Shown in pieces: positions 9,857-18,752 of a DNA stretch of 64,000 bases. Position 1 is the first letter of the stretch. Each line of letters opens with the position of its first letter. The notes beneath the pieces were generated by a model. It was not told where the DNA came from, did not search any database, and saw only the letters and a program-made list of their open reading frames with translations. The stretch is from Oscillatoria princeps RMCB-10 (GTDB lineage Bacteria; Cyanobacteriota; Cyanobacteriia; Cyanobacteriales; Oscillatoriaceae), in assembly GCA_019359235.1 (NCBI GenBank), contig JAHHHT010000028.1, positions 1-64,000 on the forward strand, in the 5' to 3' direction. Made by a program: the position numbers and the translations under genes.

Positions 9857-10660
9857 ATGCATAGCGGTAACACAACAAGTATGGCAGTGGAAAACTCACA
9901 CACCCTCGAAGAAGCAGTCGCCGGCTGCGACCGGCACCTAGCCCTTCACCCCGACGACTGCGCAGTCTGGAACCAGCGGGGTTTAGCCCTGGAAAAGTTG
10001 GGCCGGCACTACGACGCCATCGCCAGCTACGACAGCGCTCTCGCCCTCAAACCAGACTTTCCGGAAGCTTGGAGCAACCGGGGCGCAGCTTTAGAGCAGC
10101 TTGGGCGATATCAGGACGCCATCAGGTGCTATGACCAAGCTCTGGCGATTAAACCTAACATGTCTCTAGCCTGGAATTTGCGCGGCATTTCCCTGCGCAA
10201 ACTCGGTCGCCACCAAGCCGCCATCGCCAGCACGACAAGAGCCTTGGTACTTCAACCCAATGACTGCGAAGCCTGGAACAACCGGGGAATTGCCCTGTCT
10301 GAGTTAGGTCGCTATCGAGAGGCGCTCGCCAGCTACGACAGAGCCTTGGCCCTCAAGCCAGACGACTGTCAAACCTGGACGAACCGGGGCAATGCCTTGA
10401 CGAAACTCTGTCGCTATGATAACGCTACAGACAGCTATGACGAAGCCTTGGCAGTCAACCCCGCTCTCGGTCACATCTGGTACAACAAGGCTTGCTGTTA
10501 TGCTTTGCAGGGGAAAGTTCACCCAGCCATTGAGAGCCTGAAAAAAGCCATCACTCTCAATCCTGAGAGATACTTAGAAATGGCCAAAACTGACTCTGAC
10601 TTGAACAGGATTCGCAGACAGTGGCAGTTTCGGGCTTTGATGCGAGAGCAAACAGATTGA
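9857..10660 (+). CDS. Tetratricopeptide repeat protein
   Basis: 267 residues made almost entirely of about six 34-residue TPR units with the W-x-x-x-G and A-x-x-x-Y-D-x-A-L signatures (for example AWNNRGIALSELGRYREAL, then YDRALALKPD). There is no signal peptide, so it is probably cytoplasmic. TPR superhelices bind protein partners, but the partner here is unknown. The repeats are very similar to each other, suggesting expansion by duplication. Starts at ATG 9857 or the in-frame ATG 9881. It stands alone. Confidence 0.85.
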   Translation: MHSGNTTSMAVENSHTLEEAVAGCDRHLALHPDDCAVWNQRGLALEKLGRHYDAIASYDSALALKPDFPEAWSNRGAALEQLGRYQDAIRCYDQALAIKPNMSLAWNLRGISLRKLGRHQAAIASTTRALVLQPNDCEAWNNRGIALSELGRYREALASYDRALALKPDDCQTWTNRGNALTKLCRYDNATDSYDEALAVNPALGHIWYNKACCYALQGKVHPAIESLKKAITLNPERYLEMAKTDSDLNRIRRQWQFRALMREQTD

Positions 10661-10671
10661 ACTGGCATCAT

Positions 10672-10770
10672 CGCATGGGGCATTGGGGATTCGGCATGGG
10701 GCATTGGCGATTCGGCATTGGGGATTGGGGGATGCAAGGATTTTGGATTGGGCATTCGGCATTCGGCATC
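10672..10770 (+). repeat. GCATTGG/GATTCGG short-repeat tract
   Basis: Irregular tandem copies of GCATTGGGGATTCGGCATGG-type units follow the TPR gene. A related GCATCGGGATGG tract lies at 27348. Confidence 0.7.
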
Positions 10771-10810
10771 ATCGCATTGGGACGGTCTTCAATTATCACT
10801 TCCCTCCTCA

Positions 10811-10884
10811 CCCCTAACCCCTAACCCCTAACCCCTAACCCCTAACCCCTAACCCCTAACCCCTAACCCCTAACCCCTAACCCC
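10811..10884 (+). repeat. CCCCTAA heptanucleotide array
   Basis: About ten and a half uninterrupted copies of CCCCTAA. It resembles the short tandemly repeated repetitive heptamers known in filamentous cyanobacteria and, superficially, telomeric repeats. The G-rich strand could form G-quadruplexes. Confidence 0.95.
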
Positions 10885-10970
10885 TTAAGGGCATTGCGCA
10901 TCATCGCATTGGGCATCCTCTGTCCGGAGCGCAATTGCGCTTAACTTTTAGGGTATAATATTATACTATA

Positions 10971-11077
10971 TAGCGGTTCGTTATTGAGTTGTGAAAATTA
11001 TTTTTTTAAGAAACCGCGCCTGATCCAAGAGCGCCAAGGAAAAGAGAGAGGGTTTCACAAATCATTTAGAACTGCTC
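10971..11077 (+). repeat. MITE-like element, family B copy 1
   Basis: Starts TAGCGGTTCGTTATTGAG and ends with AACTGCT, an imperfect terminal inverted repeat. It shares AGAGCGCCAAGGAAAAGAGA with copy 2 at 11441-11581 and is about 35 bases shorter. Confidence 0.6.
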
Positions 11078-11368
11078 AAGAAAATACCTCTATCAGGTTA
11101 ACCGGCTTCTCTGTTCTTTGTCAAGGGCAACCGGCACTTTTGGGAGTGATTTTACCCGCACCGGCTTTGGGTATTTCTCAGACAGCTGGGGAAAGTGGCT
11201 GGCGTGCGTGGTGACAGCCAACCCCTGACAGCACGAGGCGGCTAAACTGCGGAGAAGAATGAATTAATCTGTTTTTATCCTTATCCTAATTTCGGGTATC
11301 CGTGTTGCGCTATCGCCTGTCCTGCAAGGGAAGCCGGTGCGGCTGCAGCACAGACCGGCTTTCCTAAA

Positions 11369-11765
11369 TTTCGGCAGCCGTAAATCAGCTTGGTATCCTC
11401 AATCTCCTGTCGCACTTCGGGGGAAAGATTACAATGGCTTTAGCGGTTCGTTATTGAGGAGTAAAAATTAGTTTTAAATCAACCGCCAAGACGCCATATA
11501 CGCGCTTTCTCGGCTTCCCGCTTTCTTAGAGCGCCAAGGAAGAAAAAGAGAAAGGATTTCTCAAATAATTTATAACTGCTATATTCAGGCAATATACCAG
11601 CAACCGTCTGGCATTGCATTAACGCTTGAGTGCTTGCCGGCACTTCGCAGCTGAAGTGCCGGTGCGCGGCTCTCAACCGGCTTGTTTTTCAAACAGCAAA
11701 CACCGCCACGGCAGGGCTTTCTCAATTTTTGGTTTACTTTTCGCAGAGCGTCTGCTTTTTTTCAG
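11369..11765 (-). pseudogene. Collapsed second copy of the NACHT gene
   Basis: 11372-11440 and 11582-11665 match the last about 150 bases of the intact NACHT gene (14319-14470), including the stretch GGTATCCTCAATCTCCTGTC. The two pieces are separated by a family B MITE-like element. Next to them, 11665-11765 reads on the minus strand as KKSRRSAKSKPKIEKAL, reminiscent of the NACHT N-terminus, and is followed by a promoter matching that of the intact gene. The whole central 2 kb, with the NTPase domain, is missing. This is what remains of a tandem paralogue after internal deletion and repeat insertion. Confidence 0.7.
11441..11581 (+). mobile_element. MITE-like element, family B copy 2, inserted in the NACHT relic
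   Basis: 141 bases from TAGCGGTTCGTTATTGAGG to AACTGCTA. The flanks read GGCTT-TA and TA-TTCAGG, while the intact NACHT gene has CGCTATTCAGG, consistent with insertion at a TA dinucleotide as for Tc1/mariner (IS630)-type elements. No transposase lies inside. Confidence 0.6.
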
Positions 11766-11796
11766 TTTTGGCCCTCTATCATGCCCGATCATCTTT

Positions 11797-11826
11797 ATTA
11801 TAAACACACTTGGGCGGGGAAGTCAA
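11797..11826 (-). promoter_or_regulatory. Promoter of the NACHT relic
   Basis: On the minus strand, TTGACT, an 18-base spacer and TATAAT, the same hexamers and spacing as the intact NACHT promoter. Upstream (11834-11950) are degenerate AGCCRAATGA repeats like those of the intact gene. Confidence 0.6.
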
Positions 11827-12211
11827 GAAGATCAGCCGAATCAGCTTTTGGGAGCTTGGGTGAGCCCGCACATTAGCCAAATGAACCTTTAGGAGCTTGG
11901 GTGAGCAAGCACATGAGCCGAATGAACTGGCGGATCTAAATGAGCCGAAACCTGCGCTAAAGCCTGAGCCAAAAACCCGTTACATCGCCTTTTTTGCGTG
12001 GCATATTCAAAGTGTGGGCAGCCAAGTTCATCAAAAAGCAACTCCCACTCCTTCACCTTTCAGTTATTGCGCTTTTGCGCACGGGTTAAACCGCACCTGT
12101 CAAGTGGCGTTAAGCGCCTGCGATTCCACAGTCTAGCTGCAGAGCTTAGACGCGGAGCGCTGTGCGCGAAATGCCGGCAAACCACCTTACTATCTTAACA
12201 CCTTAACACCC

Positions 12212-12988
12212 ATGAACACCAAACGTTTAATTGCAGCAGTCGCAGCCGGTTACAAGAAGCAGCTTTTGTTAGCCGGTTCAAGTGTCGCCTTAGCTATCGG
12301 CTCACTCCCTGTTATTCCCCTGACCCCCAGTCCGAGTCTGGCTCAAAGTGCGGGGTTTTGCCAGTGCGTGGGCTATGTGAAAAACCGCTTTGGGTTGCAA
12401 GGTGCAGTTGGCAACGCTAAGGACATGATTTACAGTTTGCCCAATCTGGGTTTCCGCCGGATTTCCGGTCCTCAGCAAGGTGCTATTGCAGTCATGCAGC
12501 CGTCGTTTCCAGGCGCAAACCGGACTTACGGACATGTGGGGGTAGTTGAGAGCATTCAGCCTAACGGTCGAATTAGTTTGCGCGGTGCAAACCAGCTCGG
12601 GAACAAGTTTACCGAATATGGCTGTAACAATGTTACGGTTATCGGCTTTCTCACCAGTGTTAACAATCGCCCCGACTTGTCGTTTTGGGTTCGCGGAACT
12701 GCGACCATGCCTCCCCCTGGCGGTATCAATCAGGTTAACTTTTCTGGCTGGGTAATGTCAACGACAGGGGTGAATCTGCGCAATAGCCCTCGTCTTTCGG
12801 ATCGCAGCAACCAAAACGTGGCTTATCGCCAGACGCTTTCGTTTGACGGCTGGACTTATGGCGAGACAGTCAACGATTTGCAATTGGGAACCCCAGACGC
12901 TCGCTGGTACAAGCTAGCCGGCACAAATTTTTGGGTTCCTAGCGCTTATATCTACGGCAATGCGCCTAACTCTCGCCCTATGCCCTAG
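12212..12988 (+). CDS. Exported CHAP-domain peptidase/amidase with SH3-like domain
   Basis: 258 residues. A signal peptide runs to about residue 45 (hydrophobic LLLAGSSVALAIGSLPVIP, cleavage near SLAQS-A). The CHAP domain follows: the expected catalytic Cys is in GFCQCVGYVKNRFG (Cys50 or Cys52) and the His is H108 in YGHVGVVE. An SH3-like module at about 180-250 (GVNLRNSPRLSDR, then WYKLAGTNFWVPSAYI) would bind peptidoglycan. By family it hydrolyses peptide or amide bonds in the cell wall. Start ATG 12212 directly precedes the signal peptide. The gene is monocistronic. Confidence 0.85.
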   Translation: MNTKRLIAAVAAGYKKQLLLAGSSVALAIGSLPVIPLTPSPSLAQSAGFCQCVGYVKNRFGLQGAVGNAKDMIYSLPNLGFRRISGPQQGAIAVMQPSFPGANRTYGHVGVVESIQPNGRISLRGANQLGNKFTEYGCNNVTVIGFLTSVNNRPDLSFWVRGTATMPPPGGINQVNFSGWVMSTTGVNLRNSPRLSDRSNQNVAYRQTLSFDGWTYGETVNDLQLGTPDARWYKLAGTNFWVPSAYIYGNAPNSRPMP

Positions 12989-13048
12989 CTACAGACTCTG
13001 TTTATCTGCTGACAGATTCGTTTTAGGTTGAGTTGCGCGACCGCACTT

Positions 13049-13135
13049 TATAGCGGGTTTCAGTTGGATGAAGTGCGCCCCAGAAACCCGGTTTCTTAAA
13101 GAACCCGGGTTTCTCAGTACCTCAAAACCGCCTAC
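13049..13135 (+). repeat. MITE-like element, family A copy 1
   Basis: Ends TATAGCGGGTTTCAGTTGG and CTCAAAACCGCCTA form an inverted repeat. The core AGAAACCCGGTTTCTTAAAG and its complement makes an inner palindrome. Same build as 47317-47412 and 62517-62612. Confidence 0.75.
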
Positions 13136-13151
13136 AACTTGGGACTATAAT

Positions 13152-13775
13152 ATGATTGCTCAAAACCATCAGCTTCACAGGGGATTCGGGTTGCTAGCTG
13201 TCGCAATGGGGATGTCTGTTCCCATGATTGCCTTTAGCGCCCAGAAGTCTTTAGCCATACCTCTGCAACCCCTCCTCGACCGCATGGGGCGTCGTGCTGT
13301 GGAGGGCTTTTTCGGGATTGGATATGACACTCAAGGATTGCCGGTGAATCCCACACTCACAAACACCGAAGAGCAAGCCGGTTCTGGAGACGCATATCCC
13401 GCCTCCCCCGCCGCACCGGCATATCCGGGCTATTCCCCACCGGCATATTCCCCACCGGCATATCCGGGCTATTCCCCACCGGCATATCCCAACTATCCCC
13501 CACCGGCATATTCCCCACCGGCATATCCCAACTATCCCCCACCGGCATATCCAAACTATCCCCCACCGGCATATCCAAACTATCCCCCACCGGCATATTC
13601 CCCACCGGCATATCCCAACTATCCCGCACCGGCATATCCCGCCGCACCGGCATATCCCAACTATCCCGCACCGGCATATCCCGCCGCACCGGCATATCCC
13701 CTTCCCTATCCACTCCCCTATCCCAGTTATCCACCCCCAAGAGCAAATCCGCCGGTAATCATCAACAACTTTTAA
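13152..13775 (+). CDS. Exported Pro/Tyr-rich repeat protein
   Basis: About 207 residues from ATG 13152. An upstream in-frame ATG at 13068 lies inside a MITE-like element and is unlikely to be the start. A signal-peptide-like N-terminus (LLAVAMGMSVPMIAFS, then AQKSLA) precedes PLLDRMGRRAVEGFFGIGYD, and residues 85-200 are about 18 copies of PAYP/PPAYS/PNYP units. The last residues are PPVIINNF. Such sequences are intrinsically disordered and typical of cell-surface or sheath proteins. No enzyme motif is present. The DNA repeats (CACCGGCATATCC) contain the locally abundant ACCGGCA motif. Confidence 0.75.
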   Translation: MIAQNHQLHRGFGLLAVAMGMSVPMIAFSAQKSLAIPLQPLLDRMGRRAVEGFFGIGYDTQGLPVNPTLTNTEEQAGSGDAYPASPAAPAYPGYSPPAYSPPAYPGYSPPAYPNYPPPAYSPPAYPNYPPPAYPNYPPPAYPNYPPPAYSPPAYPNYPAPAYPAAPAYPNYPAPAYPAAPAYPLPYPLPYPSYPPPRANPPVIINNF

Positions 13776-13863
13776 GAACAGCTACGCCAAAGGAACATCC
13801 AGCTGACAAGATACCAATAACCTTTTTTCACAGCCCCCCACCCCCTGCTCTTTCCCCGCGCCC

Positions 13864-14202
13864 ATGAAGACTGTTATAATAGTAGCACTCGCCACCAAGC
13901 TTACCTTTATTATTGGCGAAATTCCAGCAGCCGCCTGCATGTCCAAACTCGGCTTTCACCTCGCCAGTCTGCATCACCCTTGGTTTTCAGTATTTTTCGT
14001 CACTCGCCTGTTGGGAATCGTCGGGCAACTTTATCTCTGGTCAGAGGTTCCTTTGGGCCAAGTAGCCGCTTTACTCGGAGTTTTTGGCCTCGTGTTGAAT
14101 AACCTGCTAGGCGCATTTTTCCTGCACCAACACTTATCCCCATCTGCATGGGCGGGAATAGGGCTTGCTGTCGCCAGCATCTTGCTTTTGACTTCCAAGT
14201 AA
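13864..14202 (+). CDS. Small four-helix membrane protein, EamA/DMT-like
   Basis: 112 residues, mostly hydrophobic, with about four transmembrane segments (residues 3-22, 36-57, 62-85, 92-110). The end GLVLNNLLGAFFLHQHLSPS, then AWAGIGLAVASILLL, has the typical C-terminal half of a drug/metabolite transporter repeat (a helix, H-x-x-L-S/T-x-x-W/Q, then a final helix). Its size fits a half-transporter acting as a dimer. The substrate is unknown. Confidence 0.7.
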   Translation: MKTVIIVALATKLTFIIGEIPAAACMSKLGFHLASLHHPWFSVFFVTRLLGIVGQLYLWSEVPLGQVAALLGVFGLVLNNLLGAFFLHQHLSPSAWAGIGLAVASILLLTSK

Positions 14203-14214
14203 TTCCAACCCAAT

Positions 14215-14287
14215 TGTAGCGCAGGCGTCTCGCCTGTGCCAACCCTTATCAAGCCAAATTGTAGCACAGGCGTCTCGCCTGTGCCAC
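14215..14287. repeat. Pair of CAGGCGTCTCGCCTG palindromes
   Basis: Two copies of AATTGTAGC(G/A)CAGGCGTC followed by TCGCCTGTGCC. The CAGGCG-TCT-CGCCTG palindrome recurs at 29098, 31109 and 51300, so it is a dispersed REP-type element of this genome. Confidence 0.8.
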
Positions 14288-14314
14288 CCCCAGCAAACAG
14301 CCTACCGGCACCCC

Positions 14315-16678
14315 TCAATTTCCGCAACCGGCAATCAGCAAGGTATCCTCAATCTCCTGTCGCACTGCGGGGGATACGTTACAATCGCTATTCAGGCAAT
14401 CCACCAGCAACCTATTGGCATTGTAGTAATGCTTTAGTTTTGACCGCTGTTCGCAGCTGAAATGCCGGTGCCAATCATAACCAATGTTGCGATACCGAAT
14501 CATAACATCTCTTAATTGCTCAGTCCAATCCTTACCTGTTTCAGATTCCCACCACGCCTCATTGTCTACTGGATTGGGCAATTTGGTTTTCAGTTCTTCC
14601 AGAGCGTTCTTCAGTTCAGGGTTGACCTTTTCAGGATTGCCGGCTTTCTCAATGGCCCGGTAGAGAATTCCATCCCGACTGCTGCGAATACCGGCAAGTA
14701 GGTGCAGCTCGTAACGGTCTCTTGCCTTACTGTAGTCAAGGAGGGGTGGGCTGTCATTATTATATTGCGAATCGATGTTTCGTTCAAGAGAGGTTTCAGC
14801 CCCGCTAGCGCACTCAGCATCTAAATATGGATCGCGGACAGCAGCCACACCTAAGGCACCAATTAATGCCCAATCGAGAGATATGTCATATTCTAGCGTG
14901 CCCTCCTCAGCACAAATAGCCCTGGCGTAATTGTTCATAATCTTTTCCAAATACGCCGCTCGAACACACGCATCTTTATATTTAACGCTGACCGATCGCT
15001 GTTTTTCCCTCAACCACACCAGCAGTTCCTGCAACTTTTCATCCTTCTCCATAATGCGATCAGCTTTCTGTTTCATCCGCCGCAGCAGGTTATCCGGTTT
15101 TCGCAGCATCTGGACAGTCAGCAGAAACACCTCTCGCCAGTGCCGGTCTGTGATATGGCTGAGCAGATTTTGAAACGCCAACTCAAATTCCTCTGGAGCT
15201 GAACAGGTGACAATTTTTCGAGCTGTGAAGTATTCCTGAAATGTCAAATGAGAGAACGAGTAAATTCTGTTGGCGCGTTCCACCAACAATCCGTGCTGCG
15301 CTTCAATCGACTTCAGCACTGCTTCACTATCCAGTGTCAGCAGCTGTGGGTCAGTTTGAGCCTCCGGTAATTCCCCGATCCAGTCAGTAATATACCACTT
15401 TAAGTCTTGCTGACGAAAGAAATAGTTCCCCAGCTCAAATGTTGTCGAGGCAATCTGGCTGAGTAAGTCCTCCTTTTGCTGCAGCGAGAGCTGCTGGTAA
15501 ACATGCTCCCGCTCGAGACTGCGCCGGACATTCCATTTTTTGAGAAGCAGGTCTATTCCTTTTTCATAGAGGTCGGAACGGCGCAAAGGAAAGCTGTCGC
15601 TTTCTTCAAACACCAAACACAGCAACGTCAGCAGCAGCGGATTTGTCGCCAATTCTTTCACCGGCTCATTTTCCGGTTCGTTCAGCTGGCGCACAAATCG
15701 GTCAGCTTTATTAGTATCAGGGTTAAACCACTTGTGGGCAAACTGGTCAATTTGCTCCTTATCAAAATCAGCGACCTCTACGTCTCCGAATCCCTCAAAA
15801 CGGTAATCTTGCGCAGCGATTCGGCAAGTTATCACAAACTTACTGTCGCGAAATTTGTCAGAAAACTCCTTAATTTGCTGCAAAACCCGCTGACTCCGCG
15901 CCTCGGTGACTTGATCCAGTCCATCCAGCAGCACCAGCACCTTTCCGTTTTTGAGTAACTCTGTTACCTCTGTCTCCTTAACCCGGTTATATTGCTGTTG
16001 GATATAGGTCTGTAAACCTATCTGTCCATCAGCTGCGGCAAAATCTTCCAGGGTGACGAAAATCGGGACGAGGTCAGATTCAAATTCCCCTTCACTGCAC
16101 TGAATGGCCAAATATTTCAAAAAGGTGGTTTTACCCGAACCCGGTTTCCCCCAAACCATCAACTTGTCGTAACTTTCCACCGCTTCTATTACTGGAATTC
16201 GCCGCTCATCCAGGCGCGGACTCAATCCGATGCGGTCAAAGGTTTCTGGGTTGACGCTTTCCTGCATTTTGGAAAAGTCGATGTGCTTAGATGCGCTAAT
16301 TCCCTGCAGGATGTAAACCCTCGTGTAGATGTCATTCACCTCAATAGAGAAGTCCCTGTCCAGCACCTTCATTGTGCCACATCGATACTGGATGTCGCCG
16401 CGTACCCTCTCCCGCACCTGTCGCACTAGGGCGTCAATCTGGGATTCTCCCATCTCCCTGGGTTCAGCAACCTCTTCCCAGTTTACCCCTACAGCTTCAC
16501 AAATGCTTTCAAAATAGTCACGCCCAATTTTCTCCTTTCTCCAAAACCGCTTCAGGGTTGCTACTGACGTTAAGGCTTTCTCCGCCCACGGCTTCTCGTA
16601 ACGGTCCCAACCTTGCTCTCTGCGAGCTTTGTCAACTCTTTTTTCGCCTGACGCAGATAATCTGACCATCTCTTTCAT
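14315..16678 (-). CDS. NACHT-domain STAND NTPase with N-terminal HTH-like domain
   Basis: 787 residues. Residues 1-75 resemble the Xre-like helix-turn-helix modules that head cyanobacterial NACHT proteins (TLKRFWRKEKIGRDYFESIC, then EAVGVNWEEVAEP). The NACHT module follows: Walker A GKPGSGKTT at 177-185, Walker B VLVLLDGLDQV at 247-257, ITCRIAAQDY at sensor 1, and winged-helix sequence ending near residue 520. The C-terminal about 260 residues are helical and not recognisable, presumably the sensor. Bacterial NACHT proteins act in anti-phage defence and signalling; whether this one does is inference. A promoter with TTGACT-18-TATAAT lies 37 bases upstream, and three direct repeats sit just beyond it. 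A collapsed copy of the same gene lies 3 kb away. Confidence 0.85.
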   Translation of the reverse strand: MKEMVRLSASGEKRVDKARREQGWDRYEKPWAEKALTSVATLKRFWRKEKIGRDYFESICEAVGVNWEEVAEPREMGESQIDALVRQVRERVRGDIQYRCGTMKVLDRDFSIEVNDIYTRVYILQGISASKHIDFSKMQESVNPETFDRIGLSPRLDERRIPVIEAVESYDKLMVWGKPGSGKTTFLKYLAIQCSEGEFESDLVPIFVTLEDFAAADGQIGLQTYIQQQYNRVKETEVTELLKNGKVLVLLDGLDQVTEARSQRVLQQIKEFSDKFRDSKFVITCRIAAQDYRFEGFGDVEVADFDKEQIDQFAHKWFNPDTNKADRFVRQLNEPENEPVKELATNPLLLTLLCLVFEESDSFPLRRSDLYEKGIDLLLKKWNVRRSLEREHVYQQLSLQQKEDLLSQIASTTFELGNYFFRQQDLKWYITDWIGELPEAQTDPQLLTLDSEAVLKSIEAQHGLLVERANRIYSFSHLTFQEYFTARKIVTCSAPEEFELAFQNLLSHITDRHWREVFLLTVQMLRKPDNLLRRMKQKADRIMEKDEKLQELLVWLREKQRSVSVKYKDACVRAAYLEKIMNNYARAICAEEGTLEYDISLDWALIGALGVAAVRDPYLDAECASGAETSLERNIDSQYNNDSPPLLDYSKARDRYELHLLAGIRSSRDGILYRAIEKAGNPEKVNPELKNALEELKTKLPNPVDNEAWWESETGKDWTEQLRDVMIRYRNIGYDWHRHFSCEQRSKLKHYYNANRLLVDCLNSDCNVSPAVRQEIEDTLLIAGCGN

Positions 16679-16714
16679 GTTTGGCCCTCCCTAGCGAGCG
16701 TTCTGATCAGTCTT

Positions 16715-16744
16715 ATTATAAAGAGAGTGTTGCGCCGAAGTCAA
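16715..16744 (-). promoter_or_regulatory. Promoter of the NACHT gene
   Basis: On the minus strand, TTGACT (16744-16739), an 18-base spacer and TATAAT (16720-16715), 37 bases before the ATG at 16678. The hexamers and spacing are kept in the collapsed copy at 11797-11826 while the spacer has diverged, which supports function. Confidence 0.7.
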
Positions 16745-16761
16745 TAAAAATAAGCGGTTAG

Positions 16762-16830
16762 AGCCAAATGAACTTTTAAGAACCAATCAGAGCCAAATGA
16801 GCTTTTAGGAGCCAGAAGCATAGCCAAATG
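16762..16830. promoter_or_regulatory. Direct repeats upstream of the NACHT promoter
   Basis: Three copies of AGCCAAATG, at 16762, 16791 and 16822. The first two extend to AGCCAAATGARCTTTTARGA. The spacing is about three helical turns, ending 17 bases upstream of the -35 box. Related copies precede the NACHT relic. Candidate operator or activator sites. Confidence 0.5.
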
Positions 16831-16927
16831 CTGAACCGGCACCCCCTTTCCATGAAAGATTTATCGGGGTATATGAGAAAATAGGACAGCAGAGTTCAGA
16901 AAAAAGCGCCCCCACACTCACTAAACA

Positions 16928-18487
16928 TTGACTGAAATCACCAAAGGGAGTAACATGTCTAACTGGCATAGCAATGCCATCTTCTACGAACTTTATATTC
17001 GCGCTTTTGCTGACGGCAATAACGACGGTTATGGGGACAACACCGGCTTGCTCCAGAAACTCGACTCCCTGGAATGGCTGGGAGTCGATTGCATCTGGCT
17101 CCTACCCATGTACCCCTCACCCCTCAAAGATGACGGCTGCGACGTAGCCAGCTACTATGGCATCCATCCCCAGTACGGCTTGCTGGAAGACTTCAAGATG
17201 GCACTCGATGAAATCCACTCCAAGCGGTATGCGAGTCATTGTGGATTTAGTCCTCAACCACACCTCAGACCGGCACCCCTGGTTCCTGCACTCCCGCAGT
17301 TCCAAAAACTCCCCCTGGCGATATTTCTAGGTCTGGAGTCCGACACCGGCAAAATATCAGGGTGCCCCCATTATCTTCTCAGATGTGGGAACATCCAACT
17401 GGACTTACGACGCCCAAACCGGCGAATATTACTGGCACCGGTTTTACAGCAGCCAGCCAGATTTTAACTGCGACAGTCCCCAGGTGCGACAAGCCATGCT
17501 AGATGTCCTACAATTCTGGCTGGACATGGGCGCAGACGGCTGACGCGCTGACGCTGTACCTTACCTATTCGAGCGGGAGGGAACCTGCGAGAATTTGCCA
17601 GAGACACACGCCAATATTTCAGAAAATGCGCCAAGTGATTGACGCCCAATATCCCGACGCAGTTTTGCTGGCAGAAGCTTGCATGTCTCCGGAAGAACTG
17701 CTAGAATATTTCGGGGAGGGCAATCAGTTCCAAATGGCTTTCCACTTTCCGCTGATGTCGCGGCTTTACCTCGCCCTGGCAAAAGCAGACAGTTCCTGCG
17801 TGGTGGAAGTGCTGGAAAATACCCCCCAAGTGCCAAAAGGCTGTCAGTGGGCGACATTTCTCCGCAATCACGACGAGCTGAATTTTAATCCGGTAGCGGC
17901 GGATGCGGAGCTGGAATTCCTCTTCAGTCACTGCGCCCGAGACAGCCGGGATCATTTCGCCAATCGGGGAGTTGTCCGCCGGCTGGCACCCCTGATGGGC
18001 AACGACCGGCGTAAAATAGAACTGATGCACTCCCTGCTGCTGACTTTACCTGGAGCGCCGGTACTATACTATGGGGACGAGATAGGCACCGGCGACGACA
18101 TCTCCCTACCCGACCGCCACGGAGTGCGCACCCCAATGCAGTGGAACAGTGGAATAAACGCCGGCTTCTCCAAAGCGGACAAACTCTACGCGCCGGTTGT
18201 CAGCGCCGCAATTTACTGCTACACTAAAGTAAATGTCGAAGCGCAACTCTCAGCCGAAATCGCTGCTGCATGCCGTGCGCAAAATGATTCTAACCCGCAA
18301 ACGGCTGCCGGCGCTCGCTTCTGGCGAACTGCAATGGCTGGAAACCCTACCCCCGCAGGCGCTGTGCTTCTGGCGCAAATCCCCAGATGCCGGTGTGCTG
18401 GCGCTGCACAACTTGTCGGAAGCGCCGCTGACTGTTAAAGTGCCGGTGGGAGTAGCGCTTCGCTTCAAGACGCGCTCGCCCCTGTAG
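16928..18487 (+). pseudogene. treS: Trehalose synthase / alpha-amylase-family (GH13) pseudogene
   Basis: Adjacent frames spell a GH13 trehalose synthase. The N-terminus is [20 protein letters not shown] and [20 protein letters not shown] second frame at about 17230 gives [19 protein letters not shown], an internal TAG follows PWRYF, and the frame goes on with [14 protein letters not shown] to FWLDMGADG. After another shift comes [13 protein letters not shown] (holding the nucleophile Asp), then VLLAEA (acid Glu), FLRNHDE and APVLYYGDEIGTGDD. A last shift near 18235 leads to a short amylase C-terminal domain ending at 18487. At least four frameshifts plus a stop make it non-functional. The reaction was maltose-trehalose interconversion. 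Confidence 0.85.
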
Positions 18488-18752
18488 GTGAGCCGGTTCG
18501 CGATTCTATTATTTTACCGGCTTACTGCTACCGCTGGCTGAGTGCCGGTGGGGGTGGGTGACTGCGCAGTTCCGCAGAGGTGATGATTTTATAAACCGCA
18601 GAGGGCGCAGAGGTCGCAGAGGGAAGAAATGAAGGGATTTGGTTCGGGTTGGTAGGGGAGAAACCGGCACTCTTGTCCTCTCACCTTCCAATAGCACATT
18701 TGTGGGTGAATGTCAAGAGAGCCGGTGAATTGAGCGGGCGCAGGGGGCGGTG

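Noticed and set aside
10811-10884. True telomere or linear replicon end
   Set aside because: The array is internal, short and flanked by ordinary genes; such heptamers occur inside cyanobacterial chromosomes.
13357-13746. Minus-strand repeat ORF (DMPVG units)
   Set aside because: Antisense shadow of the Pro/Tyr-rich exoprotein.
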